64,000 nucleotides of DNA. Source: Thalassotalea hakodatensis. GTDB taxonomy: Bacteria > Pseudomonadota > Gammaproteobacteria > Enterobacterales > Alteromonadaceae. The translations under genes and the position numbers were made by a program. Shown here piece by piece: positions 31,751 through 41,162 of the stretch; position 1 is the stretch's first letter, and each line of letters begins with the position of its first letter. A model generated the notes under the pieces. That model was not told the origin of the DNA and searched no databases. It worked only from the letters and a program-made list of their open reading frames with translations. The stretch lies in assembly GCF_030295995.1 (NCBI RefSeq), contig NZ_AP027365.1, positions 1,054,001 to 1,118,000 on the forward strand, written 5' to 3'.

Positions 31751-32362
31751 TTACTTTGGTAGCTTTTCTGCACCAGAAGATACGTGTAAATCTTTTAAAA
31801 TACCGTCAGCTAAATTGTAAACAAAACCATGTATAGTCAGTTGTTGCCCTGACTCCCAAGCATTGCGTACGATCGTGGTATTACACACATTTGCCACTTG
31901 TTCAATGACATTAAGTTCGCATAAGGTATTAAACTTCTCGGTGTGATCAGTAATTGCATCCAACTTTTCTTGATGAAAGCGGTGTACGTCTTCAATGTGG
32001 CGTAACCAATTATCAATCAGACCGTAGCTGTCTTTATCCATTGATGCTAACACACCGCCACAACCATAGTGACCACAGACAATTATGTGTTTTACTTTTA
32101 AGTAATCAACGGCAAACTGAATGACAGATAAACAATTAAGATCAGTATGGATCACCTGATTTGCGATATTTCGGTGAACGAATACTTCTCCGGGTAACAT
32201 GCCAAGTAACTCATTAGCAGGCACACGAGAATCTGAACAACCAATCCAAAGGTATTCCGGTTTTTGCTGTTTTGCTAAGGTGTCGAAAAACGTAGGATCT
32301 TCTTGATTAATTTTATCTGCCCAAGCGCGGTTATTTTTAAAAAGGTGGTCTATGTTTGACAT
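31751..32362 (-). CDS. can: Beta-class carbonic anhydrase
   Basis: Cytoplasmic zinc enzyme interconverting CO2 and bicarbonate. 203 residues, close to E. coli Can. Zinc and catalytic residues are in WIGCSDSRVPANELLG (Cys, Asp, Arg) near residue 40 and CGHYGCGGV (His, Cys) near 96. The segment VFVHRNIANQV between them is also conserved. Single-gene unit with its own terminator. Confidence 0.95.
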   Translation of the reverse strand: MSNIDHLFKNNRAWADKINQEDPTFFDTLAKQQKPEYLWIGCSDSRVPANELLGMLPGEVFVHRNIANQVIHTDLNCLSVIQFAVDYLKVKHIIVCGHYGCGGVLASMDKDSYGLIDNWLRHIEDVHRFHQEKLDAITDHTEKFNTLCELNVIEQVANVCNTTIVRNAWESGQQLTIHGFVYNLADGILKDLHVSSGAEKLPK

Positions 32363-32653
32363 ATGGCTCTACTTATCGCTCTACACAAATGAATAATAGA
32401 CATTTTATGTCACTTTCGACTTTATTGTAAGTCCGACCAATATCTTATTTGGGTATAATTCATTCTTATAGGGCTGATTGGTTAGATTTATTATTAGGAT
32501 CATATTGCGTGATTTTTAGCTATTAAGCAGTCCACGCTAGGGTTTTGTGATGAATATTTTGCATGTGAACAAAAATTATATCGCAAAGTTAAGCACAGAT
32601 TAGGGTAAATCGATTACAATAAACGTCATTGATCTTGGTAGAAAAGGTAAGTT

Positions 32654-32932
32654 ATGGCAACGGCATGTGCGCGTCATATATTGGTAAAAAATGAAAAAAA
32701 AGCGAATGATCTAAAGAGTAAAATTGACAAAGGCGCTGACTTTGGTCAACTGGCGAAGAAGTTCTCCACTTGTCCTTCTGGTAAAAAAGGGGGGGATTTA
32801 GGCGAGTTTAAGAAAGGTCAGATGGTTAAAGCGTTTGATGATGTCGTGTTTAAAAAAGAAGTGCTTAAAATTCATGGACCCATTAAAACACGATTTGGCT
32901 ATCATTTAATTCAAACCATTTATCGTAGTTGA
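32654..32932 (+). CDS. ppiC: Parvulin-type peptidyl-prolyl isomerase PpiC
   Basis: Small cytoplasmic rotamase of 92 residues with no signal peptide. It is almost exactly one parvulin domain: [15 protein letters not shown] at the N-terminus, [20 protein letters not shown] in the middle with the typical SxCPSG..GGDLG turn, and TRFGYHLIQ at the end. AAGGTAAG precedes the ATG. Matches E. coli PpiC in length. Confidence 0.93.
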   Translation: MATACARHILVKNEKKANDLKSKIDKGADFGQLAKKFSTCPSGKKGGDLGEFKKGQMVKAFDDVVFKKEVLKIHGPIKTRFGYHLIQTIYRS

Positions 32933-32957
32933 TTTCTTCATTAGAATTACAAGATAA

Positions 32958-32987
32958 AAAGCCGCTCAGTTGTTACTCAGCGGCTTT
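32958..32987. terminator. Shared terminator between ppiC and the TonB receptor gene
   Basis: AAAGCCGCT (32958-32966) pairs with AGCGGCTTT (32979-32987). The A run on the left makes a T tract for the minus-strand transcript, so it serves the converging receptor gene best. Confidence 0.82.
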
Positions 32988-33019
32988 ATCATTTACATTA
33001 ACTTTTCATCAATTATTTT

Positions 33020-36016
33020 TTAAAAACGTGCTTCAAAGTTAAGTGTCGCAAATCGAGGTGTTTGCCAGTCAAGCGGTGCACCATAAAATTGGTTACGACC
33101 ACCCGCTGTCCAGCCAATACCTTCATAGTTATCAACAATACTGACAGGTTGGCTATTGTCTAAGACATTGAAAATATCTAATGAAGCTCTCATGTCAATG
33201 CCTTTGACATTGAACGTATAACTTGCTGAAAGATCTAATCTAAATGTCCATGGGGTTGTGCCATTGCTACCACGAGGGTGATAGGTGATAGAGCCATCGT
33301 CTTGTGTGACGTAGTAAGTATCGCCATAGCTTCCGTATAGATCTTGATCTGTACTCCAGTAGCTACCACCTTGTATACCACGAGGGCGACCACTAGCTAA
33401 CGTTGAATTCCAACCAAGAACAAATTGTTCAGTAACATTATAACTACCGAAGAACTTAAGTACATGGCGACGATCATTCGGTAAGTTACCGTAAGAACCA
33501 TCCATTAATGCAGGGAAGTCAAAGTCAGTGGTTACACCAGCATCTGTTTGACCATTATCTGATTTAACCGCACCTTCGAAGTTACCATAACTGTGTGACC
33601 ACGTATAACTTGCTGTCCATGAGAAGTCTTCTACTTTATATTTTAAGGTTGTTTCTAGTGCGTAATACTTGTTTTCACCTTTTGGTAACTGAACCGTTGT
33701 CGCATTATCATATTTAACTGGTGTGTCAGTATCAGCTAAGCCATCATCGTCAGCATCAGTGTAGAATATTGCATCTTTTCCTGGGTTGATCATTAAACAG
33801 TGCGCGTTTGAGTATTGACCACAGTAATCATCTAATGCTGAATCAACATAGCGGTAAGTACCTTTAACTAGCATTGAGTATTCATCAGACAACATTGTTT
33901 CATAGCCTAAGATATATTCGATTTTCGAAAATGGTTCGGCATTATTTGATACAAATGTTTTTTCTTCTGGGAACGTTGCTGTTGAGTTAACGACTTCTGA
34001 ATTAGATTTAGTGCCATTAACCGGTGTTATACCAATAGGCTCGCCCGTTGTTGGATCAACGCCTGTAAAGGTATAGTGAGTCGTTCTATCATCAACCCCA
34101 GAAGCAGCGCGATAAATAGTATTGTTAGCTATTGGCAAATAATATTGGCCAAACGTACCAAACAGCTTACTTTCACCGTCACCTGTCGGATCCCATGAAA
34201 AACCTAAACGAGGTGCCACATCAGTCGTGAATGAACTAATAACACGACCCGTTACGCCGGTATTTTCGAAGTCATCAACACGTAAACCTAAGGTTAGCGT
34301 GAGATCATCACTTAGGGTCCAAACATCTTCAATGAAATAAGCTTTTATGTCACTGGTAAAGCCACCACCTTTTTCTTCATTAGAAAAGACACGGTCACGC
34401 ACATAGTCTTGCGGCTGATCGCTGGTATTGGTAAATAGAACACCATCATTGCCTTGAATTGAAGCGCCTGGTTGTACTGTATAATACGTCCAAGAGTGAC
34501 CGCCATCAGGACCTGTTGGAATATTAAAGCGTGTGGTATCGCGTTCTTGGCTTTCAATACCTGCTGTTATCGTGTGATCGCCGATGGTATATTCAAGATC
34601 TAACGCATATTGCGTGTTAGTATCGTTGTTTTCACCGTATGCACCACCAGGGCCACAGCTTACCGCAGGTGTTGTAACGTTATCGCGAGCCTCATTAACC
34701 GTTGAACAGGCGATATTAGAAGCACTTGTTTCATACTCTGTTTCAATACGACCAGCCATTGCTGTGACAATTAAATCATCAGTAATATAACCGGTGTAAC
34801 TAATGCTGTGTGTTTCGCCTCCGCGTTTTCTGATTTGGGTACCTGTTTCGTTACCTACGACACCTTCACCATTATTGTTATAGGCAAAAATAGTTTCTTG
34901 AGTGTCAGATCTGTTTGAATAACCAAAATAGCTTAATCGGTGATTATCACTAATGTCCCAATCAATGGTTGCACCCCAAAATAAATTGTCGCCACCTGAA
35001 GATTCGCGTTTTCTGTATTGATTATTCGCTAAATAATGATCCCAAAATGATGGCTGAAAAGTTAAACTTTGTTTAGTACTTTTAGGATTAATAATGGCGT
35101 ACATAAATAGCTTATCTTTGATGATAGGCCCACCAACAGAGAAGGTCATTTCTTTTTGGGTTAATTCATCAAGGCTTTCATCGCGGTAAATGGTGCCTGA
35201 ACCGCCATTCGAACGCGCTATTTGTCGATCATCACTTCGCCATGATTCTGGCGAGTATGTACCAGTGACTGCAAATTCCCACTCATTGGTACCTTTTTTC
35301 GCTGTAGCATTGATGGCACCACCAGTGGCACGGCCGTAGCGAGCGGAGTAGCCGCCGGTTTTCACTTGGAATTCTTTATAAAATTCAAAAGGTAGTTCAC
35401 CACAACCTAATCCATTACGTGTGTTGGTTACTTCCATGCCATTGATATAACATATATTTTCGGCAACAGAAGATCCACCAAATGAAGCAGTATTTGCACC
35501 AAAAGATTGATCACCTTGAACAACACCCGGAGCTAATAAAGCAACAGATGTTAAGTTACGATTGACTGGCATGCGATCAATTTCTGCCTCTCCGATAATG
35601 AGGCCTGAATCAGACGACGCTAAATCGAGTGTAGCAACGGAAGATGCGACCACTTGAATAACTTCAGTGTCATTGCTAGGCGCAGCAACCTCAAAGTTGG
35701 TGATGGTATTTTTACCAAGTGACACACGTACTTGTTCAAGTGCTAAAACGCGATTACCTTTAGAAACGGTCACCTCATAAATACCTGTAGGTAATTTTGC
35801 TAATCGATAACTACCATCATCGTCTAATTCAATACTACGAGTTGTTCCTGTATCTACGTTAACAGCTTTTACGATAATATCTGTTGCAACACCCTGTGTA
35901 ACTGAAATTACACCTCTAATATCTTCTGCACTAGCCGTAGACATTCCGATTACTGAAGAAATGGCAATAGCGGTAAGTGAGCGGGTAAAAATCTTAGTAT
36001 ATCGAGATTTTTTCAT
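33020..36016 (-). CDS. Oar-type TonB-dependent outer-membrane receptor
   Basis: 998-residue outer-membrane barrel. The signal peptide spans about 1-30 (ends STASA). It is followed by a carboxypeptidase-regulatory-like beta-sandwich at about 31-115 (GSYRLAKLPTGIYEVTV), then a plug domain with the MPVNRNLTSVALLAPGVVQG segment near 150 and GGSSVAENICYINGMEVTNT near 180, then a barrel ending in the aromatic terminus NFEARF. This is the Oar/OmpA-related TonB receptor layout, abundant in marine Alteromonadales. Ligand unknown; Oar-like members have been linked to peptide or protein uptake and surface functions. Single gene with AGGGAG before the ATG and a 550-bp upstream region. Confidence 0.9.
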   Translation of the reverse strand: MKKSRYTKIFTRSLTAIAISSVIGMSTASAEDIRGVISVTQGVATDIIVKAVNVDTGTTRSIELDDDGSYRLAKLPTGIYEVTVSKGNRVLALEQVRVSLGKNTITNFEVAAPSNDTEVIQVVASSVATLDLASSDSGLIIGEAEIDRMPVNRNLTSVALLAPGVVQGDQSFGANTASFGGSSVAENICYINGMEVTNTRNGLGCGELPFEFYKEFQVKTGGYSARYGRATGGAINATAKKGTNEWEFAVTGTYSPESWRSDDRQIARSNGGSGTIYRDESLDELTQKEMTFSVGGPIIKDKLFMYAIINPKSTKQSLTFQPSFWDHYLANNQYRKRESSGGDNLFWGATIDWDISDNHRLSYFGYSNRSDTQETIFAYNNNGEGVVGNETGTQIRKRGGETHSISYTGYITDDLIVTAMAGRIETEYETSASNIACSTVNEARDNVTTPAVSCGPGGAYGENNDTNTQYALDLEYTIGDHTITAGIESQERDTTRFNIPTGPDGGHSWTYYTVQPGASIQGNDGVLFTNTSDQPQDYVRDRVFSNEEKGGGFTSDIKAYFIEDVWTLSDDLTLTLGLRVDDFENTGVTGRVISSFTTDVAPRLGFSWDPTGDGESKLFGTFGQYYLPIANNTIYRAASGVDDRTTHYTFTGVDPTTGEPIGITPVNGTKSNSEVVNSTATFPEEKTFVSNNAEPFSKIEYILGYETMLSDEYSMLVKGTYRYVDSALDDYCGQYSNAHCLMINPGKDAIFYTDADDDGLADTDTPVKYDNATTVQLPKGENKYYALETTLKYKVEDFSWTASYTWSHSYGNFEGAVKSDNGQTDAGVTTDFDFPALMDGSYGNLPNDRRHVLKFFGSYNVTEQFVLGWNSTLASGRPRGIQGGSYWSTDQDLYGSYGDTYYVTQDDGSITYHPRGSNGTTPWTFRLDLSASYTFNVKGIDMRASLDIFNVLDNSQPVSIVDNYEGIGWTAGGRNQFYGAPLDWQTPRFATLNFEARF

Positions 36017-36573
36017 TTTAAACTCCCTGGGACTTTCATCTAATTTTTGGTTGTTATGTCGCGCTAGTCATGTTTTGTTGCCATGAATGAAAACTTTCAA
36101 TATGGCCTCATTACTAGCGTTGTGTTGATAGTAAGCTGTGCTTCTTTGATACTGCAATACAGAGGGGGGTAACGTTGGAAGTAGTTGAAATGATTTGAAA
36201 TAATTCAAAATCATCAAAGTACTTTATTTTAAAGGCTTTTAATGAGTTAAACGAAAAAGTATGTATTTATTGACATAAATTCTACTGAAAAATCTGTAAT
36301 CTACTTGAGGTGCGAATAAAGTTAATGAAAAACAAGTGGTTAAAATGTGTCGTTTTATAACACTCTGCTTTCAAGCTTCCTTTTTTTAATCTTTATTATT
36401 TTAGATTTTATTGTAATTAATTGAATTATATTAATAAAAGCTAGTTGTAAAGATATATTAACTGTTGTGGACTGTACAAAATCACAATAATTATATGCAA
36501 AACTGTAACTGAATTTTTATTGTGGTGATTTTGCGTAAAATATTTACAAACGATGTTTTGCCGTTGCTGAATA
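36017..36573. other. Long AT-rich intergenic region with inverted repeats
   Basis: The 557 bp between two minus-strand genes contain no ORF I believe. Two inverted repeats stand out. TGATTTGAA with TTCAAAATCA (36192-36213, one unpaired base) lies about 180 bp upstream of the TonB receptor start, as an operator could. AAAATCACAATAA (36478-36490) and TTATTGTGGTGATTTT (36518-36533) pair with a bulge and may terminate or process the DUF2897 transcript. The receptor promoter should be in the left half; no certain -35/-10 pair was found. Confidence 0.45.
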
Positions 36574-36741
36574 CTACTCTTCTTGTTTGTCTTTTTTTCG
36601 CTGCTCTGCTTCACGTATTTTGATGTTTTTACGTTGCTCATCGGTTAACTTGAACTTCCGTGCTGATTGAAAGATAATCATCACTGCGCCAACGATGAAT
36701 GCTAAACACAAAAAAATGAGTAGATAACTGTATATATTCAT
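36574..36741 (-). CDS. Small single-helix membrane protein (DUF2897 type)
   Basis: 55 residues, not previously obvious because of its size. It starts MNIYSYLLIFLCLAFIVGAV, one hydrophobic helix at about 6-24, followed by a strongly charged tail (RKFKLTDEQRKNIKIREAE). AAAGGAA lies 6 nt before the ATG. The helix-plus-charged-tail pattern and KLTDEQRKNIK-like segment fit the DUF2897 family of gammaproteobacteria, whose role is unknown. Monocistronic. Confidence 0.75.
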   Translation of the reverse strand: MNIYSYLLIFLCLAFIVGAVMIIFQSARKFKLTDEQRKNIKIREAEQRKKDKQEE

Positions 36742-37036
36742 ATGAATTTCCTTTGTTACATTTATTTAAACCTGTTAAACAACGTTAATTTCTAGCAATT
36801 CTAACTGCTGTTGCATGCTAAACACTGAGATTTCATCATAAGTTTTACCGTAAAATAACACGTTTATGGTGAAAGATATGTTGTTTTTTATCGTATTTTT
36901 GTTGTTAAAAAAGTCGCCAAATGTCAAATTTACCTGTAACGTTATGTCATTAGTATAACGACTATTATTGAGTCACATTCGCTCTCGTGTATTGTTGTTA
37001 TACGTAAAATAAAAATAATTACATGATGGATAGATT

Positions 37037-38203
37037 ATGGTGAATAAATTGCAATTTAAACTGCTTATTCCTATCGTTGGTGCAGGTATTTTAGCAATAA
37101 TGACAGTAGCATTATTTGTAGGGCAGCTTTCTAAACTTGGTGCTATCACATTAATATTTATATTATGTTTATTGCAAGTAGCCATTAGTTATTGGTTTTT
37201 TAATCAACAAGTCGGAAGTCGTTTAGAAAAATTAAAACGTTATTTAGCTTTGGTAATTAGTGTTAATGAAGCACCATCTGGCCCACTAGTTGATTCGGGT
37301 AATGACGATTTAGCGTTAATGACACAAGATCTTGGTGGCTTTATTGATAACTTAAGTGATGTACTTGCTGAGATTAGGCGAGAATCAGTAAGATTAAGAG
37401 AGGGGGCAGGGTTATTAACCAGTCAAATAAGTGATGCCGTTATTGCTGTTGACCAATCTAGTGACCAAATTACGCAAATGGCTAATTCGATTGATAACGT
37501 CGCGTCTACATCATCGATGTTATCACAAAATGCAGCGCAAGTGAGTGATACTACAAGCGAAGTACTTGCCACCCTACAACATGGAACGGACTCTTCTTCA
37601 ATAAGCCAAAAGACCATTGCAAATTTTGCCCAAGAAGTAACAGAAATGGCGCATGACCTAGCATTGTTGCAAGAAGAATGTGCACGAATAGGTTCAGTGT
37701 TAGATGTGATCCGTGGCATTGCTGACCAAACCAATTTACTTGCGTTAAATGCAGCGATTGAGGCAGCTAGAGCTGGTGAACAAGGTAGAGGCTTTGCTGT
37801 TGTCGCTGACGAAGTTAGAGCGCTTGCACACCGTACACAAGAATCAACCGTTGAAATTCAATCAATGGTAGAAGGTCTACAAGAAAAATCTAATAATGCG
37901 GTGCAATCTATTGCCAAAGGGCAAGCGCTTACTCAAGATAGCCTAACGCAATCGGAAGAAGTGGTTGCAGCTTTAAATAAAGTGGGTGAAGTATTTAAAG
38001 AAGTGAATAACTTAACCTCACAGATAGCGGCAGACACTGATGAACAACAACAAGCAACTGCATCTATTAATGATAATATGGCAACAGTTGTAACCTTAAG
38101 CCAAGAGTTACATGGTGCACTAAATAATATTGCAGAGCATGCTGAACGTCAAAAAGCCACATCGGAAGATGTAGATACCACGTTAAATAGGGTTTGCGTT
38201 TAA
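37037..38203 (+). CDS. Methyl-accepting chemotaxis protein without a periplasmic sensor domain
   Basis: 388 residues. Two membrane helices (about 9-28 and 34-53) are separated by only a few residues, so there is no extracytoplasmic ligand domain. A short HAMP-like or coiled segment precedes the signalling domain. The conserved hairpin tip reads [20 protein letters not shown] near residue 230, followed by [20 protein letters not shown]. It couples to CheA/CheW by homology. It probably senses a membrane or cytoplasmic state, or acts together with the PilZ protein encoded convergently downstream; that link is inferred. Confidence 0.92.
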   Translation: MVNKLQFKLLIPIVGAGILAIMTVALFVGQLSKLGAITLIFILCLLQVAISYWFFNQQVGSRLEKLKRYLALVISVNEAPSGPLVDSGNDDLALMTQDLGGFIDNLSDVLAEIRRESVRLREGAGLLTSQISDAVIAVDQSSDQITQMANSIDNVASTSSMLSQNAAQVSDTTSEVLATLQHGTDSSSISQKTIANFAQEVTEMAHDLALLQEECARIGSVLDVIRGIADQTNLLALNAAIEAARAGEQGRGFAVVADEVRALAHRTQESTVEIQSMVEGLQEKSNNAVQSIAKGQALTQDSLTQSEEVVAALNKVGEVFKEVNNLTSQIAADTDEQQQATASINDNMATVVTLSQELHGALNNIAEHAERQKATSEDVDTTLNRVCV

Positions 38204-38238
38204 TACAAACGTTGCATGTTAACTAAAGCTAACGGACG

Positions 38239-38856
38239 TTATTCGGCTTCTTTTTGTCTTCTTTTTGCCGCAAGTGCTTGTAAGTCTTTACTTTGTTTAT
38301 GTAAACTTGCTCGCACTAATGCATCCCTATCTTCATCACGAATGAAATGGTAAACCACTTGGTATTCTTGTTGCGTAGAAGTCGTTTCATTATCAGGTTG
38401 AGCGGTATGATTAATAATTTCTCCGTAACAATAAATGGCGCAATTGTCAGTTGGGATGAATAGCTTAACCTCGATGAATGTACCAATGGTAAATGGTTGA
38501 TCACAAACAAAGGTAAACCCGCCACCACCAAAACTAACTCCTTGATATCGCTTATTACTTTCATCTTGTTGCTGAACAATATAATCCATCAATAAATCAA
38601 TTTTTCGTGCCTGATGGTTTAAGTAATCTATTAGTTGACCCGCAACACCACTGAGTGCTTGCAAAGGCTTTAAGGCTGCTTGATCTAAACTTGATATCTC
38701 AGAAGCCATAAGAAAGGGGGTAGGTATTGCATCTAAAAAACTCTGATAACTCGTCACTTGTGTGTCATTTAATGGGGTAACATTAACGGTGAAATTATGA
38801 GCAATAGAAAAAAACTCATTAAATTGGTCATGTTTATCTTGATTTGTTGTTGTCAT
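38239..38856 (-). CDS. PilZ-domain protein
   Basis: 205 residues from the ATG at 38856 (an in-frame GTG lies three codons upstream, in a CA-repeat tract). The N-terminal half is helical (about 1-95). The C-terminal half looks like a PilZ-type beta-barrel: RYQGVSFGGGGFTFVCDQPF near residue 103, comparable to the D/NxSxxG part of PilZ, then KLFIP and a long strand region. The canonical RxxxR is replaced by a weaker basic stretch (NKRYQG), so c-di-GMP binding is uncertain. Converges with the MCP gene at a 35-bp gap. Confidence 0.65.
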   Translation of the reverse strand: MTTTNQDKHDQFNEFFSIAHNFTVNVTPLNDTQVTSYQSFLDAIPTPFLMASEISSLDQAALKPLQALSGVAGQLIDYLNHQARKIDLLMDYIVQQQDESNKRYQGVSFGGGGFTFVCDQPFTIGTFIEVKLFIPTDNCAIYCYGEIINHTAQPDNETTSTQQEYQVVYHFIRDEDRDALVRASLHKQSKDLQALAAKRRQKEAE

Positions 38857-38927
38857 CGCACACACACACTATTAGGAGCTTTTATTCAATTATGAAATAA
38901 ATCAGCAAAGGACACAATCAATAGCAA

Positions 38928-39539
38928 CTAATGATGTTGTTTTATCATTAAGTCAATTGCGCACTCGCACATTTGTTCGATACTTGATGGTTCAGTATAT
39001 ATGCCATCTATTGTTAATTTAGCAATACCATGTAACGTTCCCCAAACAACTTGTGACATTCTTAACGATGAATGTTCATTTGGTAGCAATTGTTGCTCTT
39101 GCCAATGATTAACCATCTCAACCTGTTGACTAAAAGTGGGATAAGCAGCTTTTTTAAGTTGCTCACTAACGTTGTTAGATTGCCAAATAGTATGCCCAAA
39201 CATCAGGTTATATAAATGAGGATTACTCGTGGCAAAATCTAAGTAGCGATAGACAAAATTACGATATTGGGTTTCAATCTTGGAATTTTTATTATTTGCG
39301 ATATCGTCTGCAATAGAACGCCACTGTGTAAAGCCCTTTGCGGCAATAGCACAAAGCAAGTCATGTTTGTCAGCAAAATGATGGTATGCAGCCGTTCTTG
39401 AAACGCCTGATTTCTCTGCGAGTTTACGTAAAGAAAGCGCTTCAATTCCCTTTTTAGACAGCATGTTCGTGGCGTTATCAAGTAAGGTTTGATAAAGATC
39501 ACCGTGATGATACGCCATTTTTTCTACGGTTTTTGTCAT
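38928..39539 (-). CDS. TetR/AcrR-family transcriptional regulator
   Basis: 203 residues from the ATG at 39539 (MTKTVEKMAYHHGDLYQTLL). The N-terminal helix-turn-helix is clear: GIEALSLRKLAEKSGVSRTA followed by YHHFADKHDLLCAIAAKGF. The C-terminal part is a helical ligand/dimerisation domain. An in-frame start at 39587 overlaps the upstream gene and is unlikely. It lies 10 bp downstream of the ThrE-type exporter gene on the same strand, so it may regulate that exporter. Confidence 0.88.
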   Translation of the reverse strand: MTKTVEKMAYHHGDLYQTLLDNATNMLSKKGIEALSLRKLAEKSGVSRTAAYHHFADKHDLLCAIAAKGFTQWRSIADDIANNKNSKIETQYRNFVYRYLDFATSNPHLYNLMFGHTIWQSNNVSEQLKKAAYPTFSQQVEMVNHWQEQQLLPNEHSSLRMSQVVWGTLHGIAKLTIDGIYTEPSSIEQMCECAIDLMIKQHH

Positions 39540-39549
39540 GTTATATATT

Positions 39550-40779
39550 CTACAAAGATTTTCGTGGAGGGATAACCACATTGGCAAAAATTAACCCTGC
39601 AACTAGTGACATAAAAATGAGAAAAGCTTGCGAATTAATATCTGACGTATTAGCTAAAATCATTTGACCTGATACCGCAATGTTTAAGCCCATATACACT
39701 TTACTGCCTGGCACAAGTACAACTAAGCCGAGAATTTTTACTAGGCTGGAAGGTAAATTCATAATACGTGAGAACAGGTTACTATAAATGCCCAATGCGA
39801 AGGCTCCGACAAATGCGCCCAATGCAACACCTAAATAACTAGCCCCCCAAAGGCTAGCACTAAAAGCGATATAGCCTGAGAGTATGCCCCATGGCGCATC
39901 TTTCTTACGTGCTTTAAATAAAATAACAAGGCTAATTGATAACACAGTAACTGAAGCCCAAGAGGTCCAATCGGGAAGTGTTAAGGGTTCAATATAGTCA
40001 GCAACACCCCATAACTTATTGCCAAGGGCCATCCCTAGTACAGCGCCGAAATACAATTTGAACATAACCATAATGGCATCCATAACTCGTGCTGTGCCTG
40101 AGATTAAATTACGTGCAGCAAGTTCAGATAAGCCTAACGTTAGTGCTAAACCGGGGATTAGCGCGATAACCGCAGAAAGAATGACTAAAGGGGCGTTAAT
40201 ACTTGGATCGTAATTGGTAATCAATGAAGCGAATAATGCGCAAAGTAACGCAGATATTGGCTCTAGCATATCAGTAACACGCTTAGATTTTTCCGCCCAA
40301 AAGACAATTAAGCAAACGAATAGGCCGAGAATTGTCGACCAAAAAACATCATTCCAACTAGTATGCATTAGCATGGCGAATGCCCCGCTAGATGCGCCGA
40401 ACGCGAAAAAAGTCAGCACTTTTCCATAAGGGTTGGGTTTATTAACAATTTCGTCTAACCGTTCGATTGCATCAGTTAATGTTCGCTGACCAGAACTTAA
40501 TTCATCCACTAACTCATCGGTACGCGCCAAGGCGCCTAAATCTAAATCGCCAGGATTTACTCGCACTAAGTGATTATATTCTTGATTTTCTTCGTCATCA
40601 GAAAGAATAAAAGTTAACGATGTTGGAGTAACAATAAAGCTGGCATATAACCCTAAAAATTGTGAGACGCTTTGTAAGTGAGCTTCTAAGCGGTAAGCGG
40701 GGGTACCAAATTTATGTAATGCTTTACCCAAGCGAATAATAAATCGTCTTTTTTGGTGAAACTCATCAAGGTTGCTCAT
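39550..40779 (-). CDS. Threonine/serine exporter family protein (ThrE-like, YjjP-YjjB fusion)
   Basis: 409-residue membrane protein. The cytoplasmic N-terminal domain (about 1-120) has the family pattern FIIRLGKALHKFGTPAYRLE and VNPGDLDLGALARTDELV. About ten hydrophobic helices follow in two five-helix halves. In E. coli the halves are separate proteins (YjjP/YjjB); in Corynebacterium ThrE they are fused as here. Likely exports small neutral amino acids or related compounds. Co-transcribed with the TetR gene just downstream. Confidence 0.85.
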   Translation of the reverse strand: MSNLDEFHQKRRFIIRLGKALHKFGTPAYRLEAHLQSVSQFLGLYASFIVTPTSLTFILSDDEENQEYNHLVRVNPGDLDLGALARTDELVDELSSGQRTLTDAIERLDEIVNKPNPYGKVLTFFAFGASSGAFAMLMHTSWNDVFWSTILGLFVCLIVFWAEKSKRVTDMLEPISALLCALFASLITNYDPSINAPLVILSAVIALIPGLALTLGLSELAARNLISGTARVMDAIMVMFKLYFGAVLGMALGNKLWGVADYIEPLTLPDWTSWASVTVLSISLVILFKARKKDAPWGILSGYIAFSASLWGASYLGVALGAFVGAFALGIYSNLFSRIMNLPSSLVKILGLVVLVPGSKVYMGLNIAVSGQMILANTSDINSQAFLIFMSLVAGLIFANVVIPPRKSL

Positions 40780-40865
40780 AAATTTGATCCGCAGCGAAGT
40801 TATTGCCGTTAACTATTTGATATTTTATGTTATGTTTTACTTTTCTAAAACAAGTAATTTTCATT

Positions 40866-41039
40866 ATGACATTATTAATTATTTTAGCTTGCGTATTTGG
40901 TGGTGTTGCCTTAATGGTGATATTTGGCGAAAAATACGGTAAACCCATGGATGACCAGCAGCAGGCAAGTTACAGTAAGTGGCTTCGCATTCTGGTTTTT
41001 GTTCTGATTATTGCTGCCATCATTAAAATGATGGTCTAA
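40866..41039 (+). CDS. Small two-helix membrane protein, unknown function
   Basis: 57 residues from the ATG at 40866 (MTLLIILACVFGGVALMVIF). Two hydrophobic segments at about 2-20 and 38-56 flank a polar loop (GEKYGKPMDDQQQASYSKW). The frame opens 13 codons earlier at 40827, but that start has no better ribosome site. Divergent from the ThrE-type exporter gene. I do not recognise the family. Confidence 0.6.
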   Translation: MTLLIILACVFGGVALMVIFGEKYGKPMDDQQQASYSKWLRILVFVLIIAAIIKMMV

Positions 41040-41162
41040 GTTATGAGTATTTAAGCTGATAGTTTGCTTTAACTCAATAAAACCTTTCTCTACAATTACC
41101 CTAAAAACGACGGGCAGTTTCTGTGAAACTATTTTGCTATCGTCTCGCTTTAAGGACACCAA

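Noticed and set aside
36441-36641. 66-residue minus-strand frame in the spacer before the TonB receptor
   Set aside because: It overlaps the better supported 55-residue membrane protein in another frame, is Lys/Asn-rich and has no ribosome site.
38859-38869. Short CA dinucleotide tract at the PilZ gene start as a phase-variation switch
   Set aside because: Only about five units, and it lies upstream of the more likely ATG, so slippage would not change the reading frame.
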